From Commensalibacter nepenthis (GTDB lineage: Bacteria > Pseudomonadota > Alphaproteobacteria > Acetobacterales > Acetobacteraceae): a stretch of DNA of 64,000 bases. The notes below the pieces were generated by a model. It had not been told where the DNA came from. It did no database searches and saw only the letters and a list, made by a program, of their open reading frames with translations. Made by a program: the position numbers and the translations under genes. The stretch lies in contig NZ_JASBAN010000002.1 of assembly GCF_029953305.1 (NCBI RefSeq), forward strand, positions 21,234-85,233, written 5' to 3'. How positions within the stretch are numbered: position 1 is the first letter of the stretch; the number at the start of each line of letters is the position of its first letter. Shown piece after piece: positions 28,071 through 36,054 of the stretch.

Positions 28071-29975
28071 TTATTGCGCTGCTTTTAGCCAAGCATCAAC
28101 GAGCTGTTGAAAAGCATTAGCCATCTTTTGAATAGCTTCATCATCATTGATTTGTTTTGTAAACCATTGACGTGCAGGCTCTCCAAAGATTGTACGACCC
28201 ACGGCAAATCCTTTGACATAAGATATTTTTGCAGCAGCTTGGAAAGCTTGTGTAATGGTTTCAAGGGGGGCATCTAACCCAAGCACCACAACACCCCGAC
28301 ATAGAGGATCATTTTGTTTAATAACGTTATTAATTTCTTTCCATGCAGCCTGATCTTGTTGAGGTTCTAGTTTCCACCATGCTGGCTTAAGACCTGCGTC
28401 GTAAAGTTGTTGTAAGGCGGTTGCGATGGTTTGGCTGTCTAATGGTCCATTTTTTCCAGCGATAATTTCAATTAACAATTCCCGTTGTAAACGCTGACAC
28501 GCATCATAGGCACGTTCAAGTTCTCTTAATTGTTTCTTTTTTAATTCAATAGGATCATCAGGGTGATAAAAGCAAAGGCATTTCACTGTATGTTGTGCTG
28601 GCCATGATAATAATTGTGCGCCTAGGCTGCCTTTACCATCAAAATCAAGGGGGCGAGAACCAGGATATTCAATGGGACGAGAAATCCATAGATTTTCATG
28701 AGATGCTAAAAATAATGCTTCTTGACCATAGCGACCATCCATAAAAGTGCCAAACCCAGGTCTGCCTTTAGCAACTAATGCTGCTGCTTTAATGGTTAGG
28801 ATTTTAAACTCACTGATTTTATCTCGAGAAACTCCATATTCATCCACCATTTCTTCTAATTGCAAACGATGATCGCATGCCAATGCCATGATAGGGTTAG
28901 TTTGAACAGGACGCGTTGTTGCTTGATGTAAATGGGTCAGCGTTTTGTCGTGTTGAATAGAATGATTATGACTATTTTGATTTAAAAAATGCGTTAATTC
29001 AATAAAGGTCGGATATTCTGGGGAGCATAGTAAACGAGAAACTGCAAATGCTCCACACGCATTTGCATAAGTACAACAAACATTAATCGGTTCATTTTTT
29101 AACCAGCCCCTTAAGAAACCAGACATGAACGCATCGCCAGCTCCAAGCGTATTACAAACAGTAACTTTGAAGCCTTTTCCTTTAATTCCTTGATCCAAAA
29201 CATGAGGAATATCCCCATCAAAAACAACGCATCCCATAGGACCACGTTTACAGACAATGGTTGCTTGTGGAGCAATTTTGCGAATATGCCGAATAGCTTC
29301 GATGGTGTTTTCATAACCGCTGGCAATATGTAGTTCCTCTTCTGTGCCAACGATCAAATCACATTCAGGGAGAATGGATAATAATTTCTCTGTTACTTCT
29401 TTAGAACGCACATAACGTGCTTCACCATCACCAATAGATGCAACCCCCCATAGATTTGGGCGATAATCAATATCGATAATGACTTTTCCGCCATGTGTAT
29501 GAATCAATTTCATGGCTTTACGTTGTGCTTTTGCGCTGTTTTCTTGGGCGAAATGCGTTCCTGTTACTACAATTGCTTTGGCTTTTTTAATGAAATCCTC
29601 ATGAATATCCTCTTCTGATAACGCAGCATCGGCACAATCAGTTCTGTAAAATAGCAACGGAAATTGTTCAGAATCCCTAATGCCAAGAATTGCTAGGGCA
29701 GTTAGGCGTTCCGGATCTTGATGAATCCCTTTGGTATTAACGCCTTCACGTTGCATTTGTTCGATAATAAAATGTCCAAAATGATCCTTCCCAACCCGCG
29801 TAATCACACCTGATTTTAATCCCAAACGGGATGTTCCAATGGCAATATTGGCTGGGCATCCGCCAACGGCTTTATTAAAAGATGAAGTATCTTCTAACCG
29901 ACAGCCTATTTGTTGAGAATAAAGATCAATAGAAGATCTTCCTATAGTAATCACATCGAGTTCGCCATTGGTCAT
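28071..29975 (-). CDS. iolC: 5-dehydro-2-deoxygluconokinase fused to a DUF2090 (IolJ-like aldolase) domain
   Basis: 634 aa, about twice the kinase length. Residues 1-330 are a PfkB sugar kinase (GRSSIDLYSQQIGCRLEDTSSFNKAVGGCPANIAIGTSRLG and the catalytic NTLGAGDAFMSGFLRG) that phosphorylates 5-dehydro-2-deoxygluconate. Residues about 350-634 are a DUF2090 domain (ALACDHRLQLEEMVDEYG, LEIIAGKNGP-type strand, FAVGRTIFGEPARQWF) resembling class I aldolase barrels. This fusion is common in proteobacterial iol clusters, and the second domain may replace IolJ, for which no separate gene is present. First gene of the minus-strand iol operon. Confidence 0.93.
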   Translation of the reverse strand: MTNGELDVITIGRSSIDLYSQQIGCRLEDTSSFNKAVGGCPANIAIGTSRLGLKSGVITRVGKDHFGHFIIEQMQREGVNTKGIHQDPERLTALAILGIRDSEQFPLLFYRTDCADAALSEEDIHEDFIKKAKAIVVTGTHFAQENSAKAQRKAMKLIHTHGGKVIIDIDYRPNLWGVASIGDGEARYVRSKEVTEKLLSILPECDLIVGTEEELHIASGYENTIEAIRHIRKIAPQATIVCKRGPMGCVVFDGDIPHVLDQGIKGKGFKVTVCNTLGAGDAFMSGFLRGWLKNEPINVCCTYANACGAFAVSRLLCSPEYPTFIELTHFLNQNSHNHSIQHDKTLTHLHQATTRPVQTNPIMALACDHRLQLEEMVDEYGVSRDKISEFKILTIKAAALVAKGRPGFGTFMDGRYGQEALFLASHENLWISRPIEYPGSRPLDFDGKGSLGAQLLSWPAQHTVKCLCFYHPDDPIELKKKQLRELERAYDACQRLQRELLIEIIAGKNGPLDSQTIATALQQLYDAGLKPAWWKLEPQQDQAAWKEINNVIKQNDPLCRGVVVLGLDAPLETITQAFQAAAKISYVKGFAVGRTIFGEPARQWFTKQINDDEAIQKMANAFQQLVDAWLKAAQ

Positions 29976-30506
29976 GAAGTATTCTCCAACTATAATAATA
30001 AAATTCTATTTTTCATAAATATAGAAAAATAATTTTAAATTTACGACAGACTAAGGCTTTTGGATAATAAAAAAGATGTGATCTTTTGCTTTTCACAGCT
30101 TATTGATCGAGCTTTACCTTCAAAAATCATAGGCAGAATGCTCAACAAAAAGTTATCATAAACCTTTTTGACAGAAAAAAGAGTTAAAAACTGCGAATTA
30201 ATTAGTTAATTTGGAAAAATTTTTTCAAAAAATTAGAATTTTAGCAATCGTTACACAATAAGTTTATTAAGAAAATTTATTATTTATATAATAATTAGCA
30301 AATATTATTCTTTTAGAAAAAATTTTCTAAAGAGGATGAGTATGCGGTTTACTTCATAGTTTGAAATTATTTCGAATAAAGAATAATATTCAATAAGGTT
30401 GGCAAATTGCTTTTTGGTTGAGGTTCGTAAAAGACCTTTTTATCAGGGTTACAGAATACTCTTTTAAAATCTTAAAGGGTATTTTTAGATGAAAGAGTAA
30501 AGATCT
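29976..30506. promoter_or_regulatory. Divergent control region between iolC and iolT
   Basis: 530 bp without a gene. It holds a 25-bp element at 30022-30046 near the iolC start that matches 33987-34011 upstream of iolG at 23 of 25 positions. An imperfect palindrome TTGGAAAAATTTTTTCAA is at 30211-30228, and a perfect palindrome TTAGAAAAAATTTTCTAA at 30314-30331. The last fits the N-GAA-N6-TTC-N shape of rhizobial IolR sites. Very AT-rich tracts (30190-30310) probably include the iolT promoter. Confidence 0.55.
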
Positions 30507-31976
30507 ATGACTGATTTAACAAAAAGAAATTTTATTACTAAAACAACTCTGGTTGCAGCATTAGGGGGATTATTATTTGGATATGATACCTCGGTTATTT
30601 CGGGTGCTGTAGCATCGATTGATCATCAATTGGTCAAACCATTAAATCTTTCGAATAATTGGGAAGATTTTATTTCTGGATTTGTTATTGCCAGCGCTCT
30701 TGTTGGGTGCATGATTGGCAGTATTATCAGCGGATTTGTTGCAGACTTTGTTGGTCGTAAAAAAGGGTTATTTATATCAGCTGTTCTTTTTGTGATTTCA
30801 GCATTGGGATCGGCTTGGCCTGAATATGGGGTGATATATCCTTTGCATGATCCTGTGGCGATTGTGTGTTCTTTTATCTTTTATCGTATTATTTGTGGTA
30901 TTGGGGTGGGGATTGCGTCGACATTGGCACCTATGTATATTTCGGAAATTGCTCCGTCAACTATTCGTGGCAGTTTAATTATTTACTATCAAATTGCCAT
31001 TGTTAGCGGTCAAGCTGGCGTTTATTTTGTGAATTGGTTTATTGCAAGTCTTGGCGATCATGATTGGTTGATGACCACAGGCTGGCGCATTATGTTGGTT
31101 TCAGAAATTATCCCAGCGTTTATTTTCTTGATCTTGTTGGTTCCTGCTGTTGAAACTCCTCGTTGGTTAATGCTGAAAAACCGCGATGAAGATGCATTGA
31201 ATGTATTACATAATATTTTCCATCCAAACGAAGCACATCAAACCGCTGCAGAAATTAGAAGCAGCTTAAAGAAAAATACAGAATTGGGATCTTTATTTCA
31301 ATTTGGTGCGGCTGCAGTTCTTGTAGGAATTGGTGTTGCGGCTTTTCAACAATTGGTTGGTATCAATGCCGTGATGTATTATGCCCCTGAAATGTTTAAA
31401 AATATGGGCTTTGGTGAAAGAGGGGCATTATTCCAGACAATTTTCGTTGGTGTTGTAACCGTTATTTTCTGTTTGATTGCTATGAAAATGGTGGATAAGG
31501 TTGGTAGAAAACCTTTGTTAATTGTTGGTAGTATTTTACAAGCTATTGCAATGTTAGGGTTGGCTGCGACTTTTATGTTTAAATTAGATAGCATGATTGC
31601 TGTCTTTATGATCCTTTTTTACTGTGCCAGCTTCTCTATTTCATGGGGACCAATGGCTTGGGTTTTATTGGCAGAATTGTTCCCTACAGCAATCAAAGGA
31701 CGTGCCATGAGCTTGGCTGTTTTTATTGAATGGACAGTAAATTTATTCGTATCATGGTCATTTAAAATTATGGATGGCAATGCTTCTTTGAATGCAGTGT
31801 TCAATCATGGTTTCCCATTTATTATCTATGGAATTATGGGGGTATTAGGAACGTTCTTTGTGATCTTCTTTGTTCCAGAAACAAAAGGACGCAGTTTGGA
31901 AGAAATTCAACAAATTTGGTTGGATCGTAAGAACAAAACACAAACAGATAATCAGGTTTCTGTTAAAGCATTATAA
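30507..31976 (+). CDS. iolT: Sugar porter family MFS transporter, probable myo-inositol permease
   Basis: 489 aa, 12 predicted helices. Sugar porter signatures are present: AALGGLLFGYDTSVISGA in helix 1, the GFVADFVGRKKGLF loop, the ETPRWL motif after helix 6, FQQLVGINAVMYYAPEMF in helix 7, and PETKGRSLEEIQ at the end of helix 12. IolT-type inositol:proton symporters have this pattern and length. Placement divergent from the iol catabolic operon and followed by other iol genes supports inositol or an isomer as the substrate. Confidence 0.9.
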   Translation: MTDLTKRNFITKTTLVAALGGLLFGYDTSVISGAVASIDHQLVKPLNLSNNWEDFISGFVIASALVGCMIGSIISGFVADFVGRKKGLFISAVLFVISALGSAWPEYGVIYPLHDPVAIVCSFIFYRIICGIGVGIASTLAPMYISEIAPSTIRGSLIIYYQIAIVSGQAGVYFVNWFIASLGDHDWLMTTGWRIMLVSEIIPAFIFLILLVPAVETPRWLMLKNRDEDALNVLHNIFHPNEAHQTAAEIRSSLKKNTELGSLFQFGAAAVLVGIGVAAFQQLVGINAVMYYAPEMFKNMGFGERGALFQTIFVGVVTVIFCLIAMKMVDKVGRKPLLIVGSILQAIAMLGLAATFMFKLDSMIAVFMILFYCASFSISWGPMAWVLLAELFPTAIKGRAMSLAVFIEWTVNLFVSWSFKIMDGNASLNAVFNHGFPFIIYGIMGVLGTFFVIFFVPETKGRSLEEIQQIWLDRKNKTQTDNQVSVKAL

Positions 31977-31990
31977 AAGCAATTTTGTAC

Positions 31991-32022
31991 TGCCTTCACA
32001 CTGTTTCAATGTTGTGAAGGCA
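31991..32022. terminator. Hairpin downstream of iolT
   Basis: A 10-bp perfect stem (TGCCTTCACA and its complement) around a 12-base loop, 14 bases after the iolT stop. It lacks a following T-run, so it may be a weak terminator or an mRNA-stabilising structure rather than a true intrinsic terminator. Confidence 0.4.
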
Positions 32023-32059
32023 ATATTCTGCCCATAGATTTTAAACATAAGAGGTTATT

Positions 32060-32884
32060 ATGCGTCATATTGGATGTTGTACATGGATTTTTGATAATGA
32101 ACCCATTGAAGAAACCGCCCTTCTTGTAAAAAATATTGGACTAAATGGTGTAGAGTTACATGGGGATATTCATTCGATTGATCCTGTGCAGGCTGGTAGA
32201 GTTTTTGCAGATCAAGGGTTGCAAATATTTTCTATCACTCCTGGGGATGCTGATATTTCCCATCCTGATGCGACTATTCGACAAGAAGCTATTGATTATT
32301 ATAAGAAATTAATTGATTGGGTTTTGAAAATTAATCAACAACCTTGTTCCCCATTGATTTCTTGTCATGGTCTGGTGCAACGTATACGTCCTATCAGCAC
32401 ACAAAAAGAAGAAAATATGCTTTTAGTGGAAAGTACAAAACAAATCTGTACTATGGCGCAACAGGCAGGAATTGACGTTGTTTTTGAAGTGTTAAATCGT
32501 TATGAAAGTTATCAAATTTGCACTTTGAAAGAGGGGTTGAATTTAATTGAACATGTCAAAGCTCCTAATTTAAAGATATTAGCAGATGCGTATCATATGA
32601 ATATAGAAGAGGCTGATCCTGCAACGTCCTTAAGGGAAGTTGGGCAACATCTTGGTCTTTATCATGCGGCAGATTCAAATCGCGGTGCAATAGGTGAGGG
32701 ACATACAGATTTTAAGTCACAAATCATGGCATTAAACGATATTCACTATCAAGGACCCATTATTTTTGAAATTGCAGCCCCAGGTCCTGATCCATTCAAT
32801 ACGAATAAAGGGGAAGGTTTTAAAAGGATTTTGGAACAACAATTAAAAAAATCAGTACATGCTATTCGTGCATTAAATAGTTAA
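32060..32884 (+). CDS. Sugar phosphate isomerase/epimerase-family TIM barrel protein
   Basis: 274-aa AP_endonuc_2 (xylose isomerase-like) barrel. Metal-binding residues typical of the fold are visible in VVFEVLNRYESY (Glu), LADAYHMNIEEADP (Asp-x-x-His), LYHAADSNRGAIGEGHTDF (His) and IIFEIAAPG (Glu). It resembles the isomerases of inositol and ketose pathways, such as IolI/IolH or the tagatose-epimerase group, and could interconvert inosose isomers. It lies 83 bases after iolT in the same direction, with AAGAGG before the ATG. The substrate is inferred only from context. Confidence 0.8.
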   Translation: MRHIGCCTWIFDNEPIEETALLVKNIGLNGVELHGDIHSIDPVQAGRVFADQGLQIFSITPGDADISHPDATIRQEAIDYYKKLIDWVLKINQQPCSPLISCHGLVQRIRPISTQKEENMLLVESTKQICTMAQQAGIDVVFEVLNRYESYQICTLKEGLNLIEHVKAPNLKILADAYHMNIEEADPATSLREVGQHLGLYHAADSNRGAIGEGHTDFKSQIMALNDIHYQGPIIFEIAAPGPDPFNTNKGEGFKRILEQQLKKSVHAIRALNS

Positions 32885-32933
32885 TTTTATTGGTATAAAA
32901 GGTAAATAAAGAGACTTACCTTTTATCATTTTT

Positions 32934-33938
32934 TTAGATTTCATCTAAACGAACAACACGATTTTCAAGAATAGAACGACTTGCTGCTTCAGCCAATATC
33001 AAAGCTTGCTTGCCATCTTCAAACCCAACTTCGGGTTGTTTTCCTTGTTCAACAGCATCAACGAAAATACTAATTTCGTTATTAAATGCTTCGCCATAAC
33101 GATCAATAAAGAAATTCATCAAAGCAGGTTTTTGATCAGTAAAATTCTCACTATATAAACGCATATTATTCATTGGATGGTTTTCTGAAATAGCCATTCC
33201 TTTTGATCCAAAAGCCTCCACACGTTGGTCATATCCATAGATTGCACGACGAGAATTATTGATAATACATTGCTTGCCAGAGGCTGTTTTCATGACAATG
33301 GTGACTGTATCATAATCATTGCAGCGTTCCATCAAGGGGGTATTCACCAGACGAGAGCCTGTTGCTGAAACTTCTGTAATATTTTCCCCAAGGACAAAAC
33401 GCGCCATATCAAAATCATGAATGGTCATATCGCGGAAAATACCGCCAGAAACTTCAATATATGCATCTGGTGCTATATCTGGATCGCGTGACGTGATAAT
33501 CACTTGATGCACATCACCAATTGCACCGGCTTCAATGGATTTTCTGACGGCACGATGCCCTTTATCAAATCTTCTGACAAAACCAAGCATAATAGGGATA
33601 TTTGTTCCTTTGATTTTTTGTTCACAAGATTTTACGCGATCTAGGGATAGATCGATAGGTTTTTCACAAAAAATCGCTTTGTTAGCAGCGACAGCGTGTT
33701 CAATTAAATCGGCATGGGTGGCGGTTGAGGTCGCAATGAAAACAGCATCGACTTCAGAAGAAGCAAAAACATCATTTATAGATTGGAATTGTTTGACGTG
33801 ATGTTTGCTAGCTACTTCTTGTGCAGCAGCGATATTGATATCAAATATACCCACCAGTTTTGCTTTGGGATGGGCAACAATATTATCAACATGCATACGA
33901 CCGATACGACCTGTACCAAGGACAGCAATATTTAGCAT
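32934..33938 (-). CDS. iolG: Myo-inositol 2-dehydrogenase
   Basis: 334 aa, the standard IolG length. Rossmann nucleotide site GTGRIGRMHVDNI at the N-terminus, then the CEKPIDLSLDRVKSCEQ motif with the catalytic Lys. The substrate-binding FVRRFDKGHRAV and GGIFRDMTIHDFDMARFVLGENITEV (Asp and His) are the most IolG-like of the three oxidoreductases in this cluster. It performs the first step, NAD-dependent oxidation of myo-inositol to 2-inosose. Transcribed alone towards iolT, with its own upstream element at 33987-34011 shared with iolC. Confidence 0.92.
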   Translation of the reverse strand: MLNIAVLGTGRIGRMHVDNIVAHPKAKLVGIFDINIAAAQEVASKHHVKQFQSINDVFASSEVDAVFIATSTATHADLIEHAVAANKAIFCEKPIDLSLDRVKSCEQKIKGTNIPIMLGFVRRFDKGHRAVRKSIEAGAIGDVHQVIITSRDPDIAPDAYIEVSGGIFRDMTIHDFDMARFVLGENITEVSATGSRLVNTPLMERCNDYDTVTIVMKTASGKQCIINNSRRAIYGYDQRVEAFGSKGMAISENHPMNNMRLYSENFTDQKPALMNFFIDRYGEAFNNEISIFVDAVEQGKQPEVGFEDGKQALILAEAASRSILENRVVRLDEI

Positions 33939-34273
33939 TTTTATTTCTTTCGTTGGTTAATTCAATATGAATATTTTCCTGAAAATTAGAAAAATATTTT
34001 TAAATTTATGATTTATTATATGATTTAAATAATGAATATTTTGTGAATGATGATTTTGTCCGGGTCTATTTTTTGCTTTTAATATCAATTTTTAGTATAA
34101 ATATTTTATATTATTGATTAATTTTTGATAATTATGATTATTTAGATGGTATTGACAGAATTCTAGCATCACAAATAATTTATTTAGAATGAAAAAATTT
34201 TTCTATTTTGAGTCAAGAATATATTTTATATTTACTATTTGTTATATTTCACTAAACTCAAAAGGGTTAAAAA
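33939..34273. promoter_or_regulatory. Divergent control region between iolG and the tautomerase gene
   Basis: 335 bp with no gene, about 80 percent A+T. It contains the 25-bp element at 33987-34011 that matches the iolC upstream element, and a second A-tract/T-tract palindrome, GAAAAAATTTTTC, at about 34193-34205 facing the tautomerase gene. Both are candidate operators for the inositol regulator. Confidence 0.5.
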
Positions 34274-34663
34274 ATGCCTCTTATTCGTATTGATGTTGTC
34301 GAAGGTAGGAACCAGCAAGAATTGAATATGTTAAAAGAAACAATTCATCGTGCAATGGTCATTGCTTTTGAAGTTCCTGAGCGAGATAGATACCAGATTT
34401 TAACACAGCATAAGCCTGGATTTCTAGTTGCTGAAGATACAGGATTGGATATTCCAAGGACTGACAAATTTGTTTTAATTCAAATGGTTTCCAGACCAAG
34501 AACCGTTGAGCAAAAGAAGAAATTCTATAGTCTTGTTTGTCAATTGTTAAAAGAAAATTGTGGAATTGAATCCTCTGATGTGATGACGAGTATTGTCGTA
34601 AACAGTGATGAAGATTGGTCTTTTGGATTAGGAAGAGCCCAGTTTTTAGAAGGTGATTTATAA
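34274..34663 (+). CDS. Tautomerase-family protein
   Basis: 129 aa. Begins MPLIRIDVVEGRNQQELNMLKETIHRAMV, so Pro-2 becomes the N-terminal catalytic proline after Met removal, the hallmark of the 4-oxalocrotonate tautomerase superfamily. The length suggests the double-unit Tautomerase_2 type, with a second beta-alpha-beta half from about residue 60 (FVLIQMVSRPRTVEQKKKFYSLVCQLLKENCGIESSDVMTSIV). It could tautomerise a keto intermediate such as inosose or a deoxy-keto acid. That role is inferred from its place, 62 bases upstream of an IolG-like gene and within the iol cluster. Confidence 0.85.
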   Translation: MPLIRIDVVEGRNQQELNMLKETIHRAMVIAFEVPERDRYQILTQHKPGFLVAEDTGLDIPRTDKFVLIQMVSRPRTVEQKKKFYSLVCQLLKENCGIESSDVMTSIVVNSDEDWSFGLGRAQFLEGDL

Positions 34664-34724
34664 TCTATCTTCTAAAAAACAGATTAACCGTAATTTACGC
34701 GTGACTTGAATAGGGAGATTGATA

Positions 34725-35759
34725 ATGAATACTGCAAATCAACAAGATAAAAAGTTAAGAATTGGTGTGATTGGGACGGGTGCTATTGGTGTCGATCATA
34801 TTCGTCGATGTACGCATACATTATCCGGTGCAGAAATTGTTGCCGTGAGTGATGTGACTATTGACAATGCGAAAAAAGCTGTTGCTCCACACAATCCTAA
34901 TGCCAAAGCTTATGAATCGGGTCATGATGTGATTAATGCAGAGGATGTTGATGCAGTGATGGTTACTTCTTGGGGACCAACACATGCCGAATATGTGTTA
35001 TCTGCGATTAAAGTGGGTAAATACGTGTTTTGTGAAAAACCATTGGCAACAACAATCGAAGATTGTGAAAAGATTATGAAAGCTGAGCAAGCACATGGTC
35101 ATCGCTTGGTTCAAGTTGGTTTTATGCGTCCTTATGACAAAGATTATCGTGAGTTGCGGAAAAAGATTGCGGATGGTGTGATTGGTGCGCCTTTGATAGT
35201 TCATGCAGCACATCGTAATCAAAAAGTTGGTGAAAATTATGTAACCAGTATGGCGATTTTCGATACATTAATTCATGAGCTTGATGTGTTGAGATGGCTA
35301 TTAGATGATGATTATGTTTCTGCACAAGTTATTTTCCCTCGTCAAACAAGCCATACACATGCAAAATTACGCGATCCTCAAATTGTTTTACTAGAAACAA
35401 AGTCTGGTATTCGTATTGATGTTGAAATATTTGTGAATTGTCAATATGGGTATGATATCCAATGTTCTGTTGTGGGTGAAAAAGGTATTGTGAGTTTACC
35501 AGATCCTGCTGCGGTTTTGTTGCGTTCTGAAGCAAAATTATCCACTCCAATTTTTACAGATTGGAAAGAGCGTTTTATTGATGCATATGATGTAGAAGTC
35601 CAAGAATTTATTGATGGTTGTAAATCTGGAAAAATTAAAGGCCCAAGCTCTTGGAATGGATATGTTGCTGCGGTTGCAGCTGAAGCTTGTGTTAAAGCAC
35701 AGGAAACGCAAGCGATCGAACCAATTTCCATTCCAGAATGCCCTGTAATGTATAAGTAA
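34725..35759 (+). CDS. Gfo/Idh/MocA-family oxidoreductase, IolG paralogue
   Basis: 344 aa from the ATG at 34725, with AGGGAG 7 bases upstream (the TTG at 34719 overlaps poorly with that site). Rossmann site [18 protein letters not shown], catalytic [16 protein letters not shown], and the C-terminal [18 protein letters not shown] with Asp and His. It resembles inositol 2-dehydrogenase and may act on scyllo- or D-chiro-inositol. This is the third family member in a 12.5-kb stretch. A strong hairpin terminator follows the stop. Confidence 0.88.
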   Translation: MNTANQQDKKLRIGVIGTGAIGVDHIRRCTHTLSGAEIVAVSDVTIDNAKKAVAPHNPNAKAYESGHDVINAEDVDAVMVTSWGPTHAEYVLSAIKVGKYVFCEKPLATTIEDCEKIMKAEQAHGHRLVQVGFMRPYDKDYRELRKKIADGVIGAPLIVHAAHRNQKVGENYVTSMAIFDTLIHELDVLRWLLDDDYVSAQVIFPRQTSHTHAKLRDPQIVLLETKSGIRIDVEIFVNCQYGYDIQCSVVGEKGIVSLPDPAAVLLRSEAKLSTPIFTDWKERFIDAYDVEVQEFIDGCKSGKIKGPSSWNGYVAAVAAEACVKAQETQAIEPISIPECPVMYK

Positions 35760-35768
35760 TCTTGTTAA

Positions 35769-35799
35769 ACATAGTTGCTTTACAAAAAAGCAACTATGT
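35769..35799 (+). terminator. Intrinsic terminator of the tautomerase/oxidoreductase unit
   Basis: A perfect 12-bp stem, ACATAGTTGCTT and its complement, with a 7-base loop, followed by TGGTTTTG. It starts 9 bases after the stop codon. Confidence 0.75.
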
Positions 35800-35800
35800 T

Positions 35801-35950
35801 GGTTTTGTCGCAAAGTTTAAATTTTATAAAATTTTAAGTTTTTACTAGCGTTAGTTATTATAAAATATTTATATAATTCAATGAATTAAAAAATCCTATT
35901 TTGAAGAAAAATATTAAAAACCACTAAACTTAAAACTTTGTGACAAGACC
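35801..35950. mobile_element. 150-bp MITE-like element with IS6-type ends
   Basis: A gene-free segment with inverted ends GGTTTTGTCGCAAAGTTT at 35801 and a matching AAACTTTGTGACAAGACC ending at 35950. The ends resemble, but are distinct from, those of the intact IS6 copies here (AAAGTTT instead of AAATATT). The same end recurs alone at 51545. The interior is AT-rich with no coding capacity, so it is best read as a miniature element mobilised by another IS6-family transposase. Confidence 0.7.
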
Positions 35951-36054
35951 AGATTTATATATCTTTACAGTTTACAATGTTATTTGCAATAATATCTCGT
36001 TTCGATTAATAATTTAAATAATAATGATAAATTCATATTTGTTGAATATTAAAA

